Shown: positions 34,319-46,424 of the stretch, in pieces
Layout of the letters: each line of letters begins with the position of its first letter
How positions within the stretch are numbered: position 1 is the stretch's first letter
NCBI GenBank assembly: GCA_015680685.1
Contig: MNCI01007630.1
Location: 491,647-555,646, forward strand
Source of the DNA: Gnetum montanum
Lineage: Eukaryota > Streptophyta > Gnetopsida > Gnetales > Gnetaceae
DNA length: 64,000 nucleotides
Direction of reading: 5' to 3'
Program-made: the position numbers and the translations under genes
The notes under the pieces: generated by a model
What the model saw: only the letters and a program-made list of their open reading frames with translations
Told to the model about the DNA's origin: nothing
The model's database searches: none

Positions 34319-34636
34319 TTAATTGACACCCGAATTTGGCTCTGGGAAAGGTCTTTGCTGCTCCATCTCATGCTGCAATTTTGTTGCAGCAAATTGGAGG
34401 TCTGCCTCCTCTTCTTCCTCCTGTTCATCTTGTGTCTGGCTTTTCTTTGATGCTTCTGCTCTCTCTTTGGAATCACAGGTCTGGAGCTGCTTAGTTGCCC
34501 TGTTCTCATCCCTTTCTTTGCCTTGTTTTACATACAGAGCCCCAAATAGAAATAGAGAGAGACAGAAAAAAAGCAATAGAGAGAGACAGAAAAAAAGTAA
34601 TGCAGTGATGGCCATTTGCAGTGATTCCATTTCCAT
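34319..34636 (-). CDS. Possible small single-pass membrane protein (105 aa)
   Basis: From the first ATG (34636, minus strand) the frame reads MEMESLQMAITALLFFCLSL, then a second FFCLSL run and a VKQGKERDE boundary: a short N-terminus, one strongly hydrophobic segment at residues about 8-35, and a hydrophilic tail with an acidic EEEEEA run (about residue 75) that ends in NSGVN. The membrane segment is partly made by a 24-bp direct repeat (34555-34602, coding LLFFCLSL twice), so it may have arisen by repeat expansion. The plant sequence composition rises here and several overlapping frames are open, so this may be chance. No homolog recognised. Confidence 0.3.
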   Translation of the reverse strand: MEMESLQMAITALLFFCLSLLLFFCLSLFLFGALYVKQGKERDENRATKQLQTCDSKERAEASKKSQTQDEQEEEEEADLQFAATKLQHEMEQQRPFPEPNSGVN

Positions 34637-34899
34637 TCCATCTTCGTCCTGGGCTCCATCTCTGTCTGCGATTGCTTCTGCAGGGCACAAATCTCTCACA
34701 ACTCTTGGTTGTGGATTTTATTTTATTTTATTTTTTAGGAATGTATATTGTAATGATGATGAGGATGTTGTTATGTGGCATGGGGTGTCGTTGGTCTGTC
34801 GTGGTGGTAGTGGTCCGTTGATTAAGTAAGAGAGAAATATGGAATCATGGATGAAGGGTTTCGTTCCAACTTGACACGGAGAGGCTGCTGCTACATTGC

Positions 34900-36194
34900 A
34901 TGGGCAGGCAGGTGGGCGTGTGTCGGTTGAAAGCCATTTTAGTGGTGGTGTGGTGCCGTGTCCTTTCGTCTTCCCCACCTCCTTTGGCTGTGCATGAGGA
35001 ACCATCCCACCGTCAGGTGTTGCAGAATCAACACTGCTCAGAACATAGACATGGAACTTTACATATCCACAGTTGAAATATCTCATTATTAAAAAAAATT
35101 ACCAAAACACATCCAGGGGCTGTCTTTCGCGCTTTTTTTTTGCTTTTTTTTTTCTTTGGGTTTTCATTCTGCTGCGAATATATCCGCATTGGAGAGTATT
35201 GGAGTCTCTTGGATTCTGGCAACATGATGATCAATAGTATGGTGTTGCTGATTGCCAGAACATGATTTGCAGATTTGATAGGAATTGTAATGGACTTCTG
35301 GATTTTTCAGAATTTTGTTTTCAGAATTTTGTTCCATGATGAAGATGAACATCGGTGCCTATTGATTATTTTTTGACATGGTTTTGTGTTGGAGTCGTAC
35401 TAATAAGGTAGAAAAAACATTAACTCAACTGTTTGTCTCATCTCAATTGTTATTTTCTACCTCTATCCTTTATCTAGCAAAATCTCTTGTTCAAAAGATG
35501 TACTGAGAACTTATAAACCTGTAAAAGCATCAAATATTTTTCTTTGCCATATAAAATCCGCTGTAGAAAAAGGAATTGAATTCTGACTAAATCAATGCCT
35601 TATTTGAACCCTCTTTCACCTTGAAAACATGTTTAAGAATTTTTTTTTTTAAAAAAACAGGTCCACAAAACATGGGTAATCAAGAAGGAACCTGTATATT
35701 CAAAGAGAACCATCTCTCATTAAGCACTAAACTTAAATATTTAACAGTGATGTAGCAACTTTTTATATAAGCTCATCATCTACTCTTCTTTACATGTCCA
35801 AACCATGTAACTAACCAATTATATAGAAGTCACTCTAAGTTATACTATTTATCTATTTTTTGTCTCTTTTGGTGATATTCAACATCTATCAAAGCATTCA
35901 TGCCTCTTTTATACTGCACTAAGTATTTCAATATGGTTTAGTTTATAATAGAAAGACCCAATATTGATAGGACTGACAAACACTTGAACTGAAAGTGAAC
36001 TAAAATAGGAAGAAATTCAGACATTGCATGGAGTCTCTGTGATCTATCTTGGCAGACTAAACATGAGAACAATTAGAAAGCTAAGTGATGATCAAAGAAA
36101 TATTACATGAAATAAAGATGCAACATAATCCACTTTCATCATTTTAAGTAAAAATTAGTAAAATAGTTGTAAATAGTCTAAAATAGAAGTTTTT
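34900..36194. other. Intergenic sequence, no gene recognised
   Basis: Short frames on both strands without domain motifs; several T- and A-runs. Nothing supported. Confidence 0.5.
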
Positions 36195-36575
36195 ATTGAA
36201 CAATGTAGCATTGAAGATGTATGACTTAGGTGTTATTTTGATATTTAAATTGCAATTTTTTTTAACCAAAAATGTGTAGCATTATTAGAAAATGTAGCAT
36301 CGATATTTTATTTGTTTAACAAAAAAATGTAGCATCGAGGATGTATGATTTAGGTGTTAATTCAATATTTAAATTGCAAGTGTTTGTTTAATGAAAAAAA
36401 TGTAGCATTGAATATGTATGATTTAGGTGTTATTTCAATATCTAAATTATAATGGCTTATTTAACAAAAAAAATTGTTGAAGTGAATTAGTTGATTTAGA
36501 TATTATTTTGATATTTAAAAAAGTGTAGAAGTGAATTAGCTGATTCACATATTATTTGCATATTTAAATTGCAAA
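36195..36575. repeat. About 80-bp tandem repeat, four to five decaying units
   Basis: Units start aatgtagcat(t/c)ga near 36202, 36291, 36326 and 36399, then two degraded ones near 36470 and 36525. They share gatgtatga(c/t)ttaggtgtta and caatatttaaattgca. The array ends against the tRNA-Pro-like sequence at 36584. Confidence 0.8.
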
Positions 36576-36583
36576 ACCCACAA

Positions 36584-36653
36584 GGGCATTTCTAGAATCA
36601 AACTTAAAACCTTCACACCCAAAGCAAGAATCATGCCAATAGACCAAATGGCC
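36584..36653 (-). pseudogene. tRNA-Pro(UGG)-like sequence
   Basis: On the minus strand, 70 bases resemble plant tRNA-Pro: acceptor start GGCCATT pairing (one mismatch) with a 3' end AATGCCC, D arm ttggtctattggcatgatt, anticodon arm cttgctttgggtgtg with TGG at 36619-36621, and a T loop gtttgattc. The T stem no longer pairs and two stem bases are changed, so it is a pseudogene or the head of a tRNA-derived SINE whose body would be the tandem repeats to the left (36195-36575). Confidence 0.65.
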
Positions 36654-36956
36654 AACTGGTTTTTCATAATGATCCATAAATTTGATTAGTTATGTTTAGC
36701 TACATTGGAATTTTCATGCATGCATCCTATCATAGTCTCATTAGGCAACTTTTGAAAATCTACATTTGGCTTGGTAGCTTATGAAAGCATTTGTAATAAA
36801 TTTACTTTGGAATTGCCCGTGTTAGAATTTCAACCTACCTGTATTTTATGATTTGTTTTTGTATCAATATCACCTAGGAGGCTCAAAGCTAGAACTTACA
36901 TGCATTTGCAATTTTGAAAAGCTTTGAACATACTAAATGTCATTTTTGCTTAAAAA

Positions 36957-37165
36957 AATAATTAAATTCTACTCATTGCCTATGAAACTACTCCACTAGC
37001 TTATATATATATATAGAAGATGATGTTAGCCAAACTCGACTACTAGATGAGGTAACAAGATAACTAAAAATGGAATCACTCATCCCTCCTCTGTTTCTCT
37101 AGCACTTACCGAATTTAGTTTTACCCTCTTGATCAAGTTTGCTTTGTCTTTGCTCTGTCTTGGGT
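36957..37165 (+). mobile_element. Half copy of the foldback element family
   Basis: Matches 33285-33500: taattaaattctact, the (ta)n run, ctactagatgagg, atcactcatcc.tcctctgtttct, tttagttttaccctctt and tttgctttgtctttg. Only the left arm and its outer flank are present; the right arm is missing. Confidence 0.75.
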
Positions 37166-37369
37166 ACCCATTGAATCTAGAGACTAATTGACTAAGTGAT
37201 GAAGGAAGAAGATGAGTTAAGAAAGAGAGAATTAACAAAAGAGTATAATAGAGATCCATCCATCAGGAAGAGAGATGCACAAGTTTTTGATACTCAATAA
37301 GAGGAAACCTTGGAATAGGCAATTCAAAAGAAGACTCTACCAAATTAGAAATCTATAACTAATATTGCA

Positions 37370-38634
37370 ACAAAGGTAGAGAAAATGTGAGACTTTGTCG
37401 ATGACAAATTTTTAACAACATTGAAAGTTGTGGAGGAGAGAATAGAGCAAGCCTTTGGAAAAGGTAGGGATAAGAAAAAGAAGAAAGATTTTGGATCAAA
37501 GGGCAAAGTGGCTTCTATGGTGGAGTGTTCAGACACAAGCTTCATCGATGAGGAAGGATGTGTTGTGTATTAGTATGAACATCCCAAGGGATGTTGTTTA
37601 GTAATGGCACATTTATAGGAAATGGGGACATATGCACTTAATTCCAAATTTGTTAAGAAACAAGTGTCTAGAAGATTACCTTATCCTCAAGGTAACTATA
37701 GGTAGAACTTCCAACCAACATACTATCCAAGTGGAGCTTTGTCATAGCCATAAGTGCAGTATTACTAATAGTGGCAATAATCTTAATCATGGGCCATGCC
37801 CTCACCTCGCTAACAATATCCATACAAACAGCGAGATCCATATGGATATTTCATACAATGTCCAATCTCTCCTAGTAATGTTGTTGTCCAAACTTCATAG
37901 TACTATCCCACTAAGTATCATAGAACAACATTGCCAAGAATAGATCAAAACTCATACTGGCATCCATTAGCAATTGGTTCAAATCAATACCTAAATCCTT
38001 TACCACCTATGCCACCTCTTGTTATGCAGGAAGGACTTGCATCACAACCATAGTAGAAGAGCATAACAAGGATGATGAGTATGTAAGAGGAGGTGATTAC
38101 ATGCAAATCACAACCCAAGAAATAACCATTCTTTCGAATGAGCCTTGAAAGAATTCAGTGTATGGGAAACACATCTACTTTTACTTCATCCACAACCAAT
38201 TCTTCTCATTATGATAAGATTCCATCTTTGTCAAATTTAAATGTGACAACTTTCATGCTTACTTAGACAATTATGCATTGGATCAACATAGGAGCCCTTT
38301 CATAAAAAAAATTGATCTAGGAAGCCCCTTAGTTTACCTCTAGAAAGTAGGGAAAAAGCCATGCAAAGCTCTACTTGATTCTAGGTCAGGAGTAAACATA
38401 ATCTTACAAGACATGTACCAAGTCTAGAATTTATCACTACTAAAGAAAAGTAACATCTAGTTAGAGCTTGCAAACGAATTAATCATAGTACCACTAGGAC
38501 AAGTGAACGATGTGATTACAACCATCAGTTGTTGGTCTTACCCTATAAATTTTCTAGTCATTCATGTGGGAAAAAATAAGGGAGAATTTCCCATCATTAT
38601 GTGAAGAGTTTGGCTTACCATTATTGATGCTAAG
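37370..38634 (+). pseudogene. Ty3/gypsy gag-protease remnant 1
   Basis: Encodes, with stops, the same stretch as the central element: YEHPKGCC, RRLPYPQGN, QYPYKQRDPYGYFIQ, then ASVNIILQDMY after the protease active-site region (the LLDS part is near 38370) and KGEFPIIM of the protease end. The homology is cut exactly at 38634, where the LTR at 38635 begins, so another member of the same family inserted into it. The rest of this copy (RT onward) was not found on the other side. The region 37166-37370 before it is probably gag as well but too decayed to prove. Confidence 0.8.
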
Positions 38635-39571
38635 TGATGAAGTGTCAAAAGTCATTGCATGGACTAGGGCATGTATACGGGGCCACATATACACAACAGC
38701 ATTGACGCGGGCCCATCGACGTAGCCACCCTACTTCAACGGGGCCCCGTATATGCAACCACCCTTCCTAGTCTATAAATATGAGGGCCTTCTGCCTCATT
38801 TAGGAATCTTTTTGAGTAGTGTAGCAAAGCTCTTGCAATTTGCTCCCGCAAGAGATAGAATATTTTCCAAGTGCCCACAATAGGTGTATGAAAAGCGATC
38901 GGATCTTTATTCGAGCGTTGATGTAACTGAGCCCATTGGTGTGATGACAATAAAGATGAACTGTTCATGCAATCCTTGTAGCATTTGGACTTAGTTGTTT
39001 CATGCATTTAATAGTTTAAAATGTTTATGCTTTATTAACCATTTTTTTATGCTTTATTAGTTACTTGTTGATTATTAATGTTTTTATTATTATAATTTTA
39101 ATCGTTATGGTTCATTCGTAGTTCATTAAAGACATAGGTACGACCATCTCGAACATAACCCAAACACTTGGTAAGCCCAGCAACGCTTAACGTCTGGTAA
39201 CCCAGCAGTGTTACGAAATGTTCAAAACGTGCTCGGAGGATGGGACAGGATACTTATGCTAGGGGTAGTTAGAATACAAACTAGGATAATTAGAGATTAG
39301 ATAATAGTTTATTCATTACTTTCCATACCTCGCTTAGTCATCAAAAAAGATAATTAAAAATATATAAAAATCATTAGCCTTAGTCTCACTTAACCAACAT
39401 AATAGAACTTCACAAGTGAGATTAGGATGACAATGACCGTTCCAACCCAAGGTTTCACGAGTTAGAAATATGGTGTGTGTTAAGTGCTTACAGTCTACAA
39501 ATTTCGACCGAGTCGTGTGTGAACGCTCTTGATTTGTATGGTTGGGCGTAGGGATACCTAACCGCTCATCA
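38635..39571 (+). repeat. 5' LTR of the central Ty3/gypsy element
   Basis: 937 bp starting TGAT and ending ATCA, starting exactly where the older gag-protease remnant breaks off and ending one base before the primer binding site. It has a TATA box at 38773 and a promoter-like GC-richer U3. A segment at 39162-39215 (acttggtaagcccagcaacg onwards) and the last 70 bp have clear counterparts, on the minus strand, in the LTR at 55841-56760. No matching 3' LTR follows the pol region, so the element is truncated at its right side. Confidence 0.75.
38773..38780 (+). promoter_or_regulatory. TATA box in the 5' LTR
   Basis: TATAAATA about 138 bp into the LTR, preceded by GC-rich sequence with repeated ggggcc(c)cgtata(t)-type words (38678 and 38741). 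Retrotransposon U3 promoter; expected start of R near 38805. Confidence 0.6.
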
Positions 39572-39572
39572 T

Positions 39573-39590
39573 TGGCACCATTTCTGGGGA
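39573..39590 (+). other. Primer binding site, tRNA-Asp type
   Basis: TGGCACCATTTCTGGGGA matches 13 of the first 17 positions of the complement of the plant tRNA-Asp 3' end (TGGCGCCGTTGCCGGGG), the primer of Athila/Tat-type elements; three of the four differences are transitions. It lies directly behind the LTR end. Confidence 0.7.
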
Positions 39591-39737
39591 CTGTTAGTCT
39601 TACATGCATCATCTGACTTTAGTGAAATTATCATTTAAGTTATTGGAACAGACCCAGGGTAGAAACATTGATGCACACTAGGCAAAATTAAGTTAATTAT
39701 AAGGTACACCGATTATATGGACCATCTAACGTCCAAG

Positions 39738-42700
39738 ATGTCTTCTCACAGGAGAGATGCATTTGAACCACTGATGCCGCAAGAATGTCGGGTGGTGTAT
39801 AAACATCCCGATGAATATGTCCCTGATTTCACATTCATCCTACATTAGGATGAATATCTTCGATGGTGGGACATGGAGGGTAGCATTGTGCTACCGCCCG
39901 ACCGAGCAGCTCCTACGATGCTATATCACAATCTGGGCAGAATGGTCATCCAGGATCGAGTGGTAGAGTATGTCATGGAGGATCATGACTACTGGGACTA
40001 TCGTCCCATAGAAGCTCAACAGAAAAGAGATCAATAGCAGGCCAAGAGATATGAACAACAGAAGGGGAAACACTTTAGTAACCCCTTATTCTTACAAGGG
40101 CCACATGACGATGGAGATCCTGTATTTCATGATACTCATTTGACCGAACTTCACCTAGGGTCGCAGATCCTCTAGTCAGTCATCCAGAATAAACCTCCAA
40201 GTGACCACGACACTCAAGGGGATGGTGGGTCATGTAGAAAAGCTGGAGGAGATGACCACGGCCATCACCAAGGTAGAAGGGAAGATCACCGCTGGAGTGG
40301 TGGTGATGCCTCTCCTTCTTCTCTATCCTCCCCCTCTCCTTCACCTTTGTCTAGCTCAGGTTCTGAGTGTTACAAGGGAAGGTTGGAGGGAAAGGACAGT
40401 GGTAGGTAGGTTCGAGCGGGAAAACGTGAGGAAGCACACGACCAATCGTGTGGCCCTCGCCAGCATGAAAGAAGGGGTAGTAGAAATCGTCACAAACGTC
40501 ATAGTCCCCAACATGAGTATGATTCAGATGAGCGGTTGTTAGCTACTCAGAGCATGCTCCACATTGTAGAGGCAGTTCATATTCCAAGTAGGCACATGAA
40601 GGATAGTCAGATCAAGTATGTTGACATGAACAACATCCCCAGATTTAAAGGGGAATACAACTGTGATTCGCAGACCCACCTACAGGCATTCCATGATGCC
40701 TGCACCCTGCAAAATATTAATAACGATTGGCAACGGTTAAAGTTATTTCCCCTAACACTCATCAAAGAAGTTGAAAGTTGGTACAGGTCCTTAGAGCTGG
40801 AATCAATTAGAAGGTGGAGTACAATGCTTGAAATCTTAAATGACAAATATCAAATGTACTCTAGAGTGGCAAATCTGAGATGGTAGATCCAAGATTGAAA
40901 ACAAGGGAATCATGAACCCTTGGATGCTGCCATGAGCAAGTATTACTCACTGTTGCATCAATGCCCTAGTTATGGTTATTCTCAGTAGGCACAGCTTCGC
41001 CACATTATTGATGGGCTCCGTTTTGAAACAAGAAAGACCCTTGGTGTCTACACCAAGGAACGGCTATCAGAGCTAAGGGCCCATCAGTTGTAGTGCCTCA
41101 TTGATCAGGTGGCCAAGGAGGAAGGAGAACTCAAAAAAAAGGAGAGTGCTGAAGAATTCAATTGAGATCCTTCCCTTAGAAAAAGGGAGGTCTATTTTTG
41201 TGATGAGGATGACGAGTCACCACTGGAAGCAGTGGTGAGCCAGAAAAATTTGTCGTTACAAAAATTTGCATAGAAAATATCAACAAATATGGATAAAATG
41301 TAGGACTCTTCAGATGAGAGATTCCAAAGTGTATTGAAAATCGCAGAAGAGTCCAAAGAGTAGGGTAGTGACCATGATTAGCATAGGAAGAAGGGAGCTG
41401 AACGTACCCAACATAAGGGTAAGGGAAAAGTTGCTGTAGTAGAATAGGTTGCAGACTCTGACACCGAAGAGGATGATGGATGCGGCGTATGCCAATATGA
41501 ACATCCTAAAGGATGTTGTCCTATGGTGTTTCACTTTCAAGAGTCTGGGATCTATGCCTTGAACCCTCGTTTGGCGTAGAGGCAGACACCTTGAAGGTTG
41601 CCTTATCCACAAGGGAATCCCAGGTGATTCTACCAGTAGTAGCAAGGATACTATCCAAGTGGAACGCCTCCACAATCATATGAATATTTCCAATAGTGGA
41701 AGACCCCACAAGCATGGGGAATGCCACCTCCAAGGCAACAGTACCCTTACAAGCAGCCAGATCCTTATGGGTACTATGTTTAGCAGCCCGTCTCTCCAAG
41801 AGAGTTTTCCACTCATGTGGCCTTTCCCAGTTACTACCATCCCCCTAAATATTTTAGACATCTATCTCCATCACGCAGGGGGACAAATCCACATCACTTC
41901 TACCCTCCGTCACCTTCTTTTTCCACTTCTCCACATCACCGCTCTTAGTTTCCATTGGCTCCATCTATGCAGGGAGAAATACTACCACAACCACAACAAC
42001 GAAATGCTACGAGGATTGTAAACTTACAACTGGCACCTAGGTCGAGTGGACCGGAATCCAAGTCATGTAAACGCCCTTTCTTCCGACCCAATAATCTGAA
42101 CACATCCTCACCTACGCCTGTGGACAGTGCCTCTGAACCTACCAATGCCTCTACCATCATACAGCCCAAGCAGGCCTCCACTCTGTCACACTCCAACATC
42201 TAGATGATCATGCTCACGCATGCTGTGATCGACTGGATCAAAGCTAGTTCTCTTCCCTGGAAGTTGACAGATCCGGGAAGCCCCCTCATATATCTTTAGG
42301 TGGTTGGGAATGAGCTGTGCAAAGCTCTTCTGGACTCAGGGTCAAGGGTTAATTTAATCTCTCATGACATGTACAAGAACTAGAACCTGCCCTCGCAAAA
42401 GAAGAGCAACATCTGGCTCGAGTTAGCAGACCAATCCATCACCGTTCCATTAGGCTTTGTGGAGGACATTATGACCACCGTCTGTGGGTGGTCCTACCCT
42501 GCTGACTTCCTGGTCATCCATTTTGAAAACTGTAAGGGGAACTTCCCAATCATCTTGGGAAGAGCCTAGCTAAGCATGATGGATGCATGACTACGACTTT
42601 GAGATCTATCCTTGGAAATTTCAAAAGAAAATCCTTTCGGGAAGATCAAGAAGAAAAGAGTTCCATGCATCGTGTACAGTGACTCAGGGTGCAACTGTGT

Positions 42701-45700
42701 GTAGCAATTATGGTATGCTAAGTGGACATCCATTCAAGCATGTAGTCGATGTACCAAGGAATCTCCAATTCAACAGTGCCTATATGCAGTAGCCACTAAC
42801 CAAGAAGGCACCCAGTGGCTGACAGCTGATCTTGCTAGTTGCACAATATGCATGGAACCAACTGAGGGGCTAGTGCAAGCCTATATCGATAGTAGGGATG
42901 TGATGGAGGAGATTCATCAAAAAACCTCCATTGTTGATGACTTTGATGACTGGGGAAAGCTAGAGATCCCTAAGAGCTTCAAGCAAGAGCCCCTTGAGCT
43001 AAAATCCCTACCGGCTCACTTAGAGTATGCATTCTTGCAAAACAGCAAGCCGGTAATTATCAATGCTGCCCTTGCTCCTGAACAAAAATAGAAGTTACTG
43101 GTGATGGTAAACAAATGGGTTGCTGCATTCACGTGGTCCTATCCTAAGCTGATTGGCATTGATCCTAGGATCTGCCAGCACCAGATCTACCCTAACCCTT
43201 CCATGAAGCCACGACAATAACCACAAAGACGATTGAATCCTAAATTGAAGCAAGTAGTAAAGGATGAAATTGAACAACTGCTCAAGGCAGGATTCATCTA
43301 TTCAGTTGCTGATAGCGAATGGGTTAGCCCACTCATTATCATACCCAAGAAAGGTGGCAAGTGGAGGGTCTGTATCGATTTCCAGTTGCTTACCATGGCA
43401 AATTTTAAGGAGCACTTCCCGCTCCCATTTGTGGACCAGGTGTTGGACACAATCGCAAGACACCAATATTACAGCTTTTTGGATGGTTATAATGGTTATA
43501 ACCAGATCCAAATCGCACCACAGGACCAGGCCAAAACTACTTTCACAAATTCATGGGGGACTTTTGCATATAAGAAGATGCCCTTTGGCTTGTGCAATGC
43601 ACCTACGACATTTCAATGCCTTGTCTTAAGCATATTCTAGCAACAAATCGGCAATGGTGTAGAAGTCTTCATGGATGACTTCTCCACCTATGGTGCCTTG
43701 TTCAAGCAAGCTTTGGACTACCTAGAGCAAGTTTTAAAGAGGTGTGTAGACACCAATCTATGGCTCAATTGGCAAAAGAGCCATCTAATGGTCCAAGAGG
43801 GCATAGTGTTGGGGCATCTCATTTCATCAACTAGGATTAGTGTAGACCCTAAAAAGATCAGGGTCATCCAAGGAATTACCTGCCAACCAAGTATTGTCAA
43901 AGATGTGCAGTCATTCTTTGGACACACTGGTTACTACCAGCACTTCATTGAGCACTTCTCGAAGATTGCTCGGTCATTGTTAGAGCTTACAAAGAAGGAT
44001 GCTCTATTTATCTGGACCAAGAAATGCAAGTTCACATTCCAAGTGCTAAAGCAAAAGCTCATAGAAGCTCTAGTTCTACAGGCACTTGATTGGTCTAGAC
44101 CCTTTCACATTATGATGGATGCCTCCAACTATGCTTTGGAAGCCATGCTTACACAGTGTGATGATCAGAAACATCCATATTATATCCACAGTGCAAGCCA
44201 TAGCATTTTGGATGCACAACTAAACTATACCACGATCGAGAAAGAATTGATGGTGGTGGTGCTGACATTGGATAAATTTCGGCACTATGTGCTCGGGTAC
44301 AAGGTGTTTGTGCACACAGACCACAGTGGTATCCGATTCCTGATGAACAAACCAATGGTGAGCCCCTGTATAATTTGATGGCTAGTGATTCTTCAGGAGT
44401 TTGATCTGACCATGGTAGAAAGAAAGGGATCTGAGAATGTGGTCGCTGACCATTTGTCTCGGTTACGATGGGATGATGCAGAAGAGGAGGAGACTTTATC
44501 CGATCAATTTCCAGATGAACTTCTCTTCACAAGCGTCGTTGATCCTCAACAACCCAAGGAATCTCCTTGGTTCAACCACATCCTTACCTACCTTACAACA
44601 CAGGAGCTGCCAAAAGAATGGAACCATCGGTAGAAACAGTAGTTTCTCCACAAAGCCAAGCATTTCATGGAAATCAATGGCCACCTCTACAAGGTGTATG
44701 CAAACGGCTTGGTTTGATGGTGTGTCCCTGATGCTGATGCACTACGCATCCTACAGGATGCTCATGAGGGCCCTTGTGGGGGCCACTATGTTGGACGTAG
44801 AATGACCATTAAAATCCTGCTTGCAGGGTATTATTGACCTACACTTTTCAGGGACGCACAATGGTTCGCCCGCTCTTATGAATGATACTAACAAGATGGT
44901 GGGATGTCGGCATACTTGGAGGGACCTCAATAGTGGATTCAGCCACTGGAGCCCTTTGACATCTATGGTATTGGCTTCATGGGACCCATCACCCCCTTAT
45001 CAAATGGAATGCATATATCATTTTGGTGGTGGACTACTGGACAAAGTGGGCAGAAGTGGTAGCCGTCATCGACTATTTTTCCAACACTGTTGCACGATTT
45101 GTTCAACAACAAATCATTATTAGGTTTGGAGTGCCTCGTGCACTCATTTTTGACAATGGGACACACTTCATGGGGGTTACTTTCGAAAGCTCATGCAATG
45201 CTTAGGGGTAACACATAACTTTACAACACCTTATCACCCCCAAGCCAATGGGTAGGCTGAAGTCACAAATAGGAAAATTACCAAGATCCTCACATGAACA
45301 ATTAGCAAATACAAAAGGGATTGGAGCACCAAGCTTAACGATGCCTTATGAGCCTATCGCTCCACCTGAAAACTTCCTGTAGGATACTCTCCCTATGAGT
45401 TAGTGTACTGTAAGTTGCCAACACTTCCCATCCAAGTAGAACTTCAGACACTATCCACCACCTGTGACCTTGGCCTTGACCTACTACTAGCACAATGAGA
45501 ACGATTAATCAATTTAAGTGTGCTAGATGAGAACTGATGAGTGGCCCTATTTTCCAATGAAATCCACAAGGCCTATAATAAGAAACGACATGATCTTAGG
45601 ATTTGGAAGGTCACATTTCGATGTGGAGACAAGGTATTGTATTGGAACCCCTCACATATATCCCAACCAGAAAAGTTTTAGACACTATGGGAGGGACCTT

Positions 45701-45900
45701 ATATTATCTTTGAAACCTTCCCATCCGGGGCCTTGCTCATCCACAAACCTGGGGATCCCACTAGAACACAGTTGGTCAACCGCCAACAACTAAAACCTTT
45801 CTACGAGATACACACAACCAATGCCACAGCTTCATTATCAGTTGGTCATCCACATTCCATATTTTGTATCTCCTCCTTTCCACCCAGTCATAGGGGAGAC
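39738..45900 (+). pseudogene. Ty3/gypsy (Athila/Tat-like) gag-pol, broken by stops
   Basis: One frame runs from the ATG at 39738 through gag, protease, RT and RNase H to about 45010, then two single-base shifts occur (near 45015 and 45185). Order: gag capsid with NNIPRFKGEYNCDSQTHLQA (40630-40690) and WYRSLEL; protease with LLDSGSRVNLIS (about 42330); RT with KKGGKWRVCIDFQ, DGYNGYNQIQIAPQDQAKTT, KMPFGLCNAPTTFQ and FMDDFSTYG (43340-43690); RNase H with MMDASNYALEAM and FVHTDHSGIRFL (44110-44340); integrase zinc region near 44760 with cysteines changed, core with IFDNGTHF (45150) and HNFTTPYHPQANG (45215-45255), and a C-terminal WEGPYII domain (45690). More than twenty in-frame stops, mostly TAG. 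The fixed gag-pol frame and PBS fit the Athila/Tat group. Not functional as it stands. Confidence 0.9.
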
Positions 45901-46424
45901 CCTCATTCCTACTGATCCATTTCACTGCACCCCTCACTATCTCGCTATTTTTTGTTTTACACTTTTTTGTTTTATACTTTTTTGTTTTACACTTTTTTGT
46001 TTTCCAGTTTTTGTTTTATAACTTTTTGTTTCACAATTTGTGTTTCTTATTTTTTGTAATTGTTTTTTTACTTTTTGTCATCATCATACTGTTTGGCATG
46101 GTTGATTTTTGTTATGATGGGTACTGTAGTCATCTTCCTAGTTATCTGGTTCCCGCCATTGCATGGTTGTCCTTGGATTGTACGTCGTTTCCACTTCATA
46201 AAATTGGCAATGAGTCCACGTCATCCGCTCATTCACCATTCCATGATTTTCCTTTTATCGCGAACATGAAACCCCTTTACTTAAAAACGTTTTAATGAAT
46301 CAGTGACTTGTGTAGTTCCCCGATTGAGGGATGACCCACTGGTTTGAACTGGGTGTGACTTCAAAGGGAATGCTTGATTTGTTGTTTTGTTCTATTCCCT
46401 GGGTTGCTAGTGTGTCTTTACGGA
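45901..46424. other. Downstream tail of the Ty3 element
   Basis: Begins with a repeated tttttgttttacac-type T-rich tract (45945-46080). No polypurine tract, env-like protein or 3' LTR could be recognised, so the element's right end is lost or replaced by the minus-strand LTR that follows. Confidence 0.5.

Noticed and set aside
34323-34829. 168-codon plus-strand frame
   Set aside because: Low-complexity Ser/Cys-rich antisense of the acidic and hydrophobic minus-strand frame; no start context.
45821-46295. Env-like hydrophobic frames after pol
   Set aside because: The hydrophobicity comes from a repeated tttttgttttac tract; no signal or fusion-type pattern and no continuity with pol.
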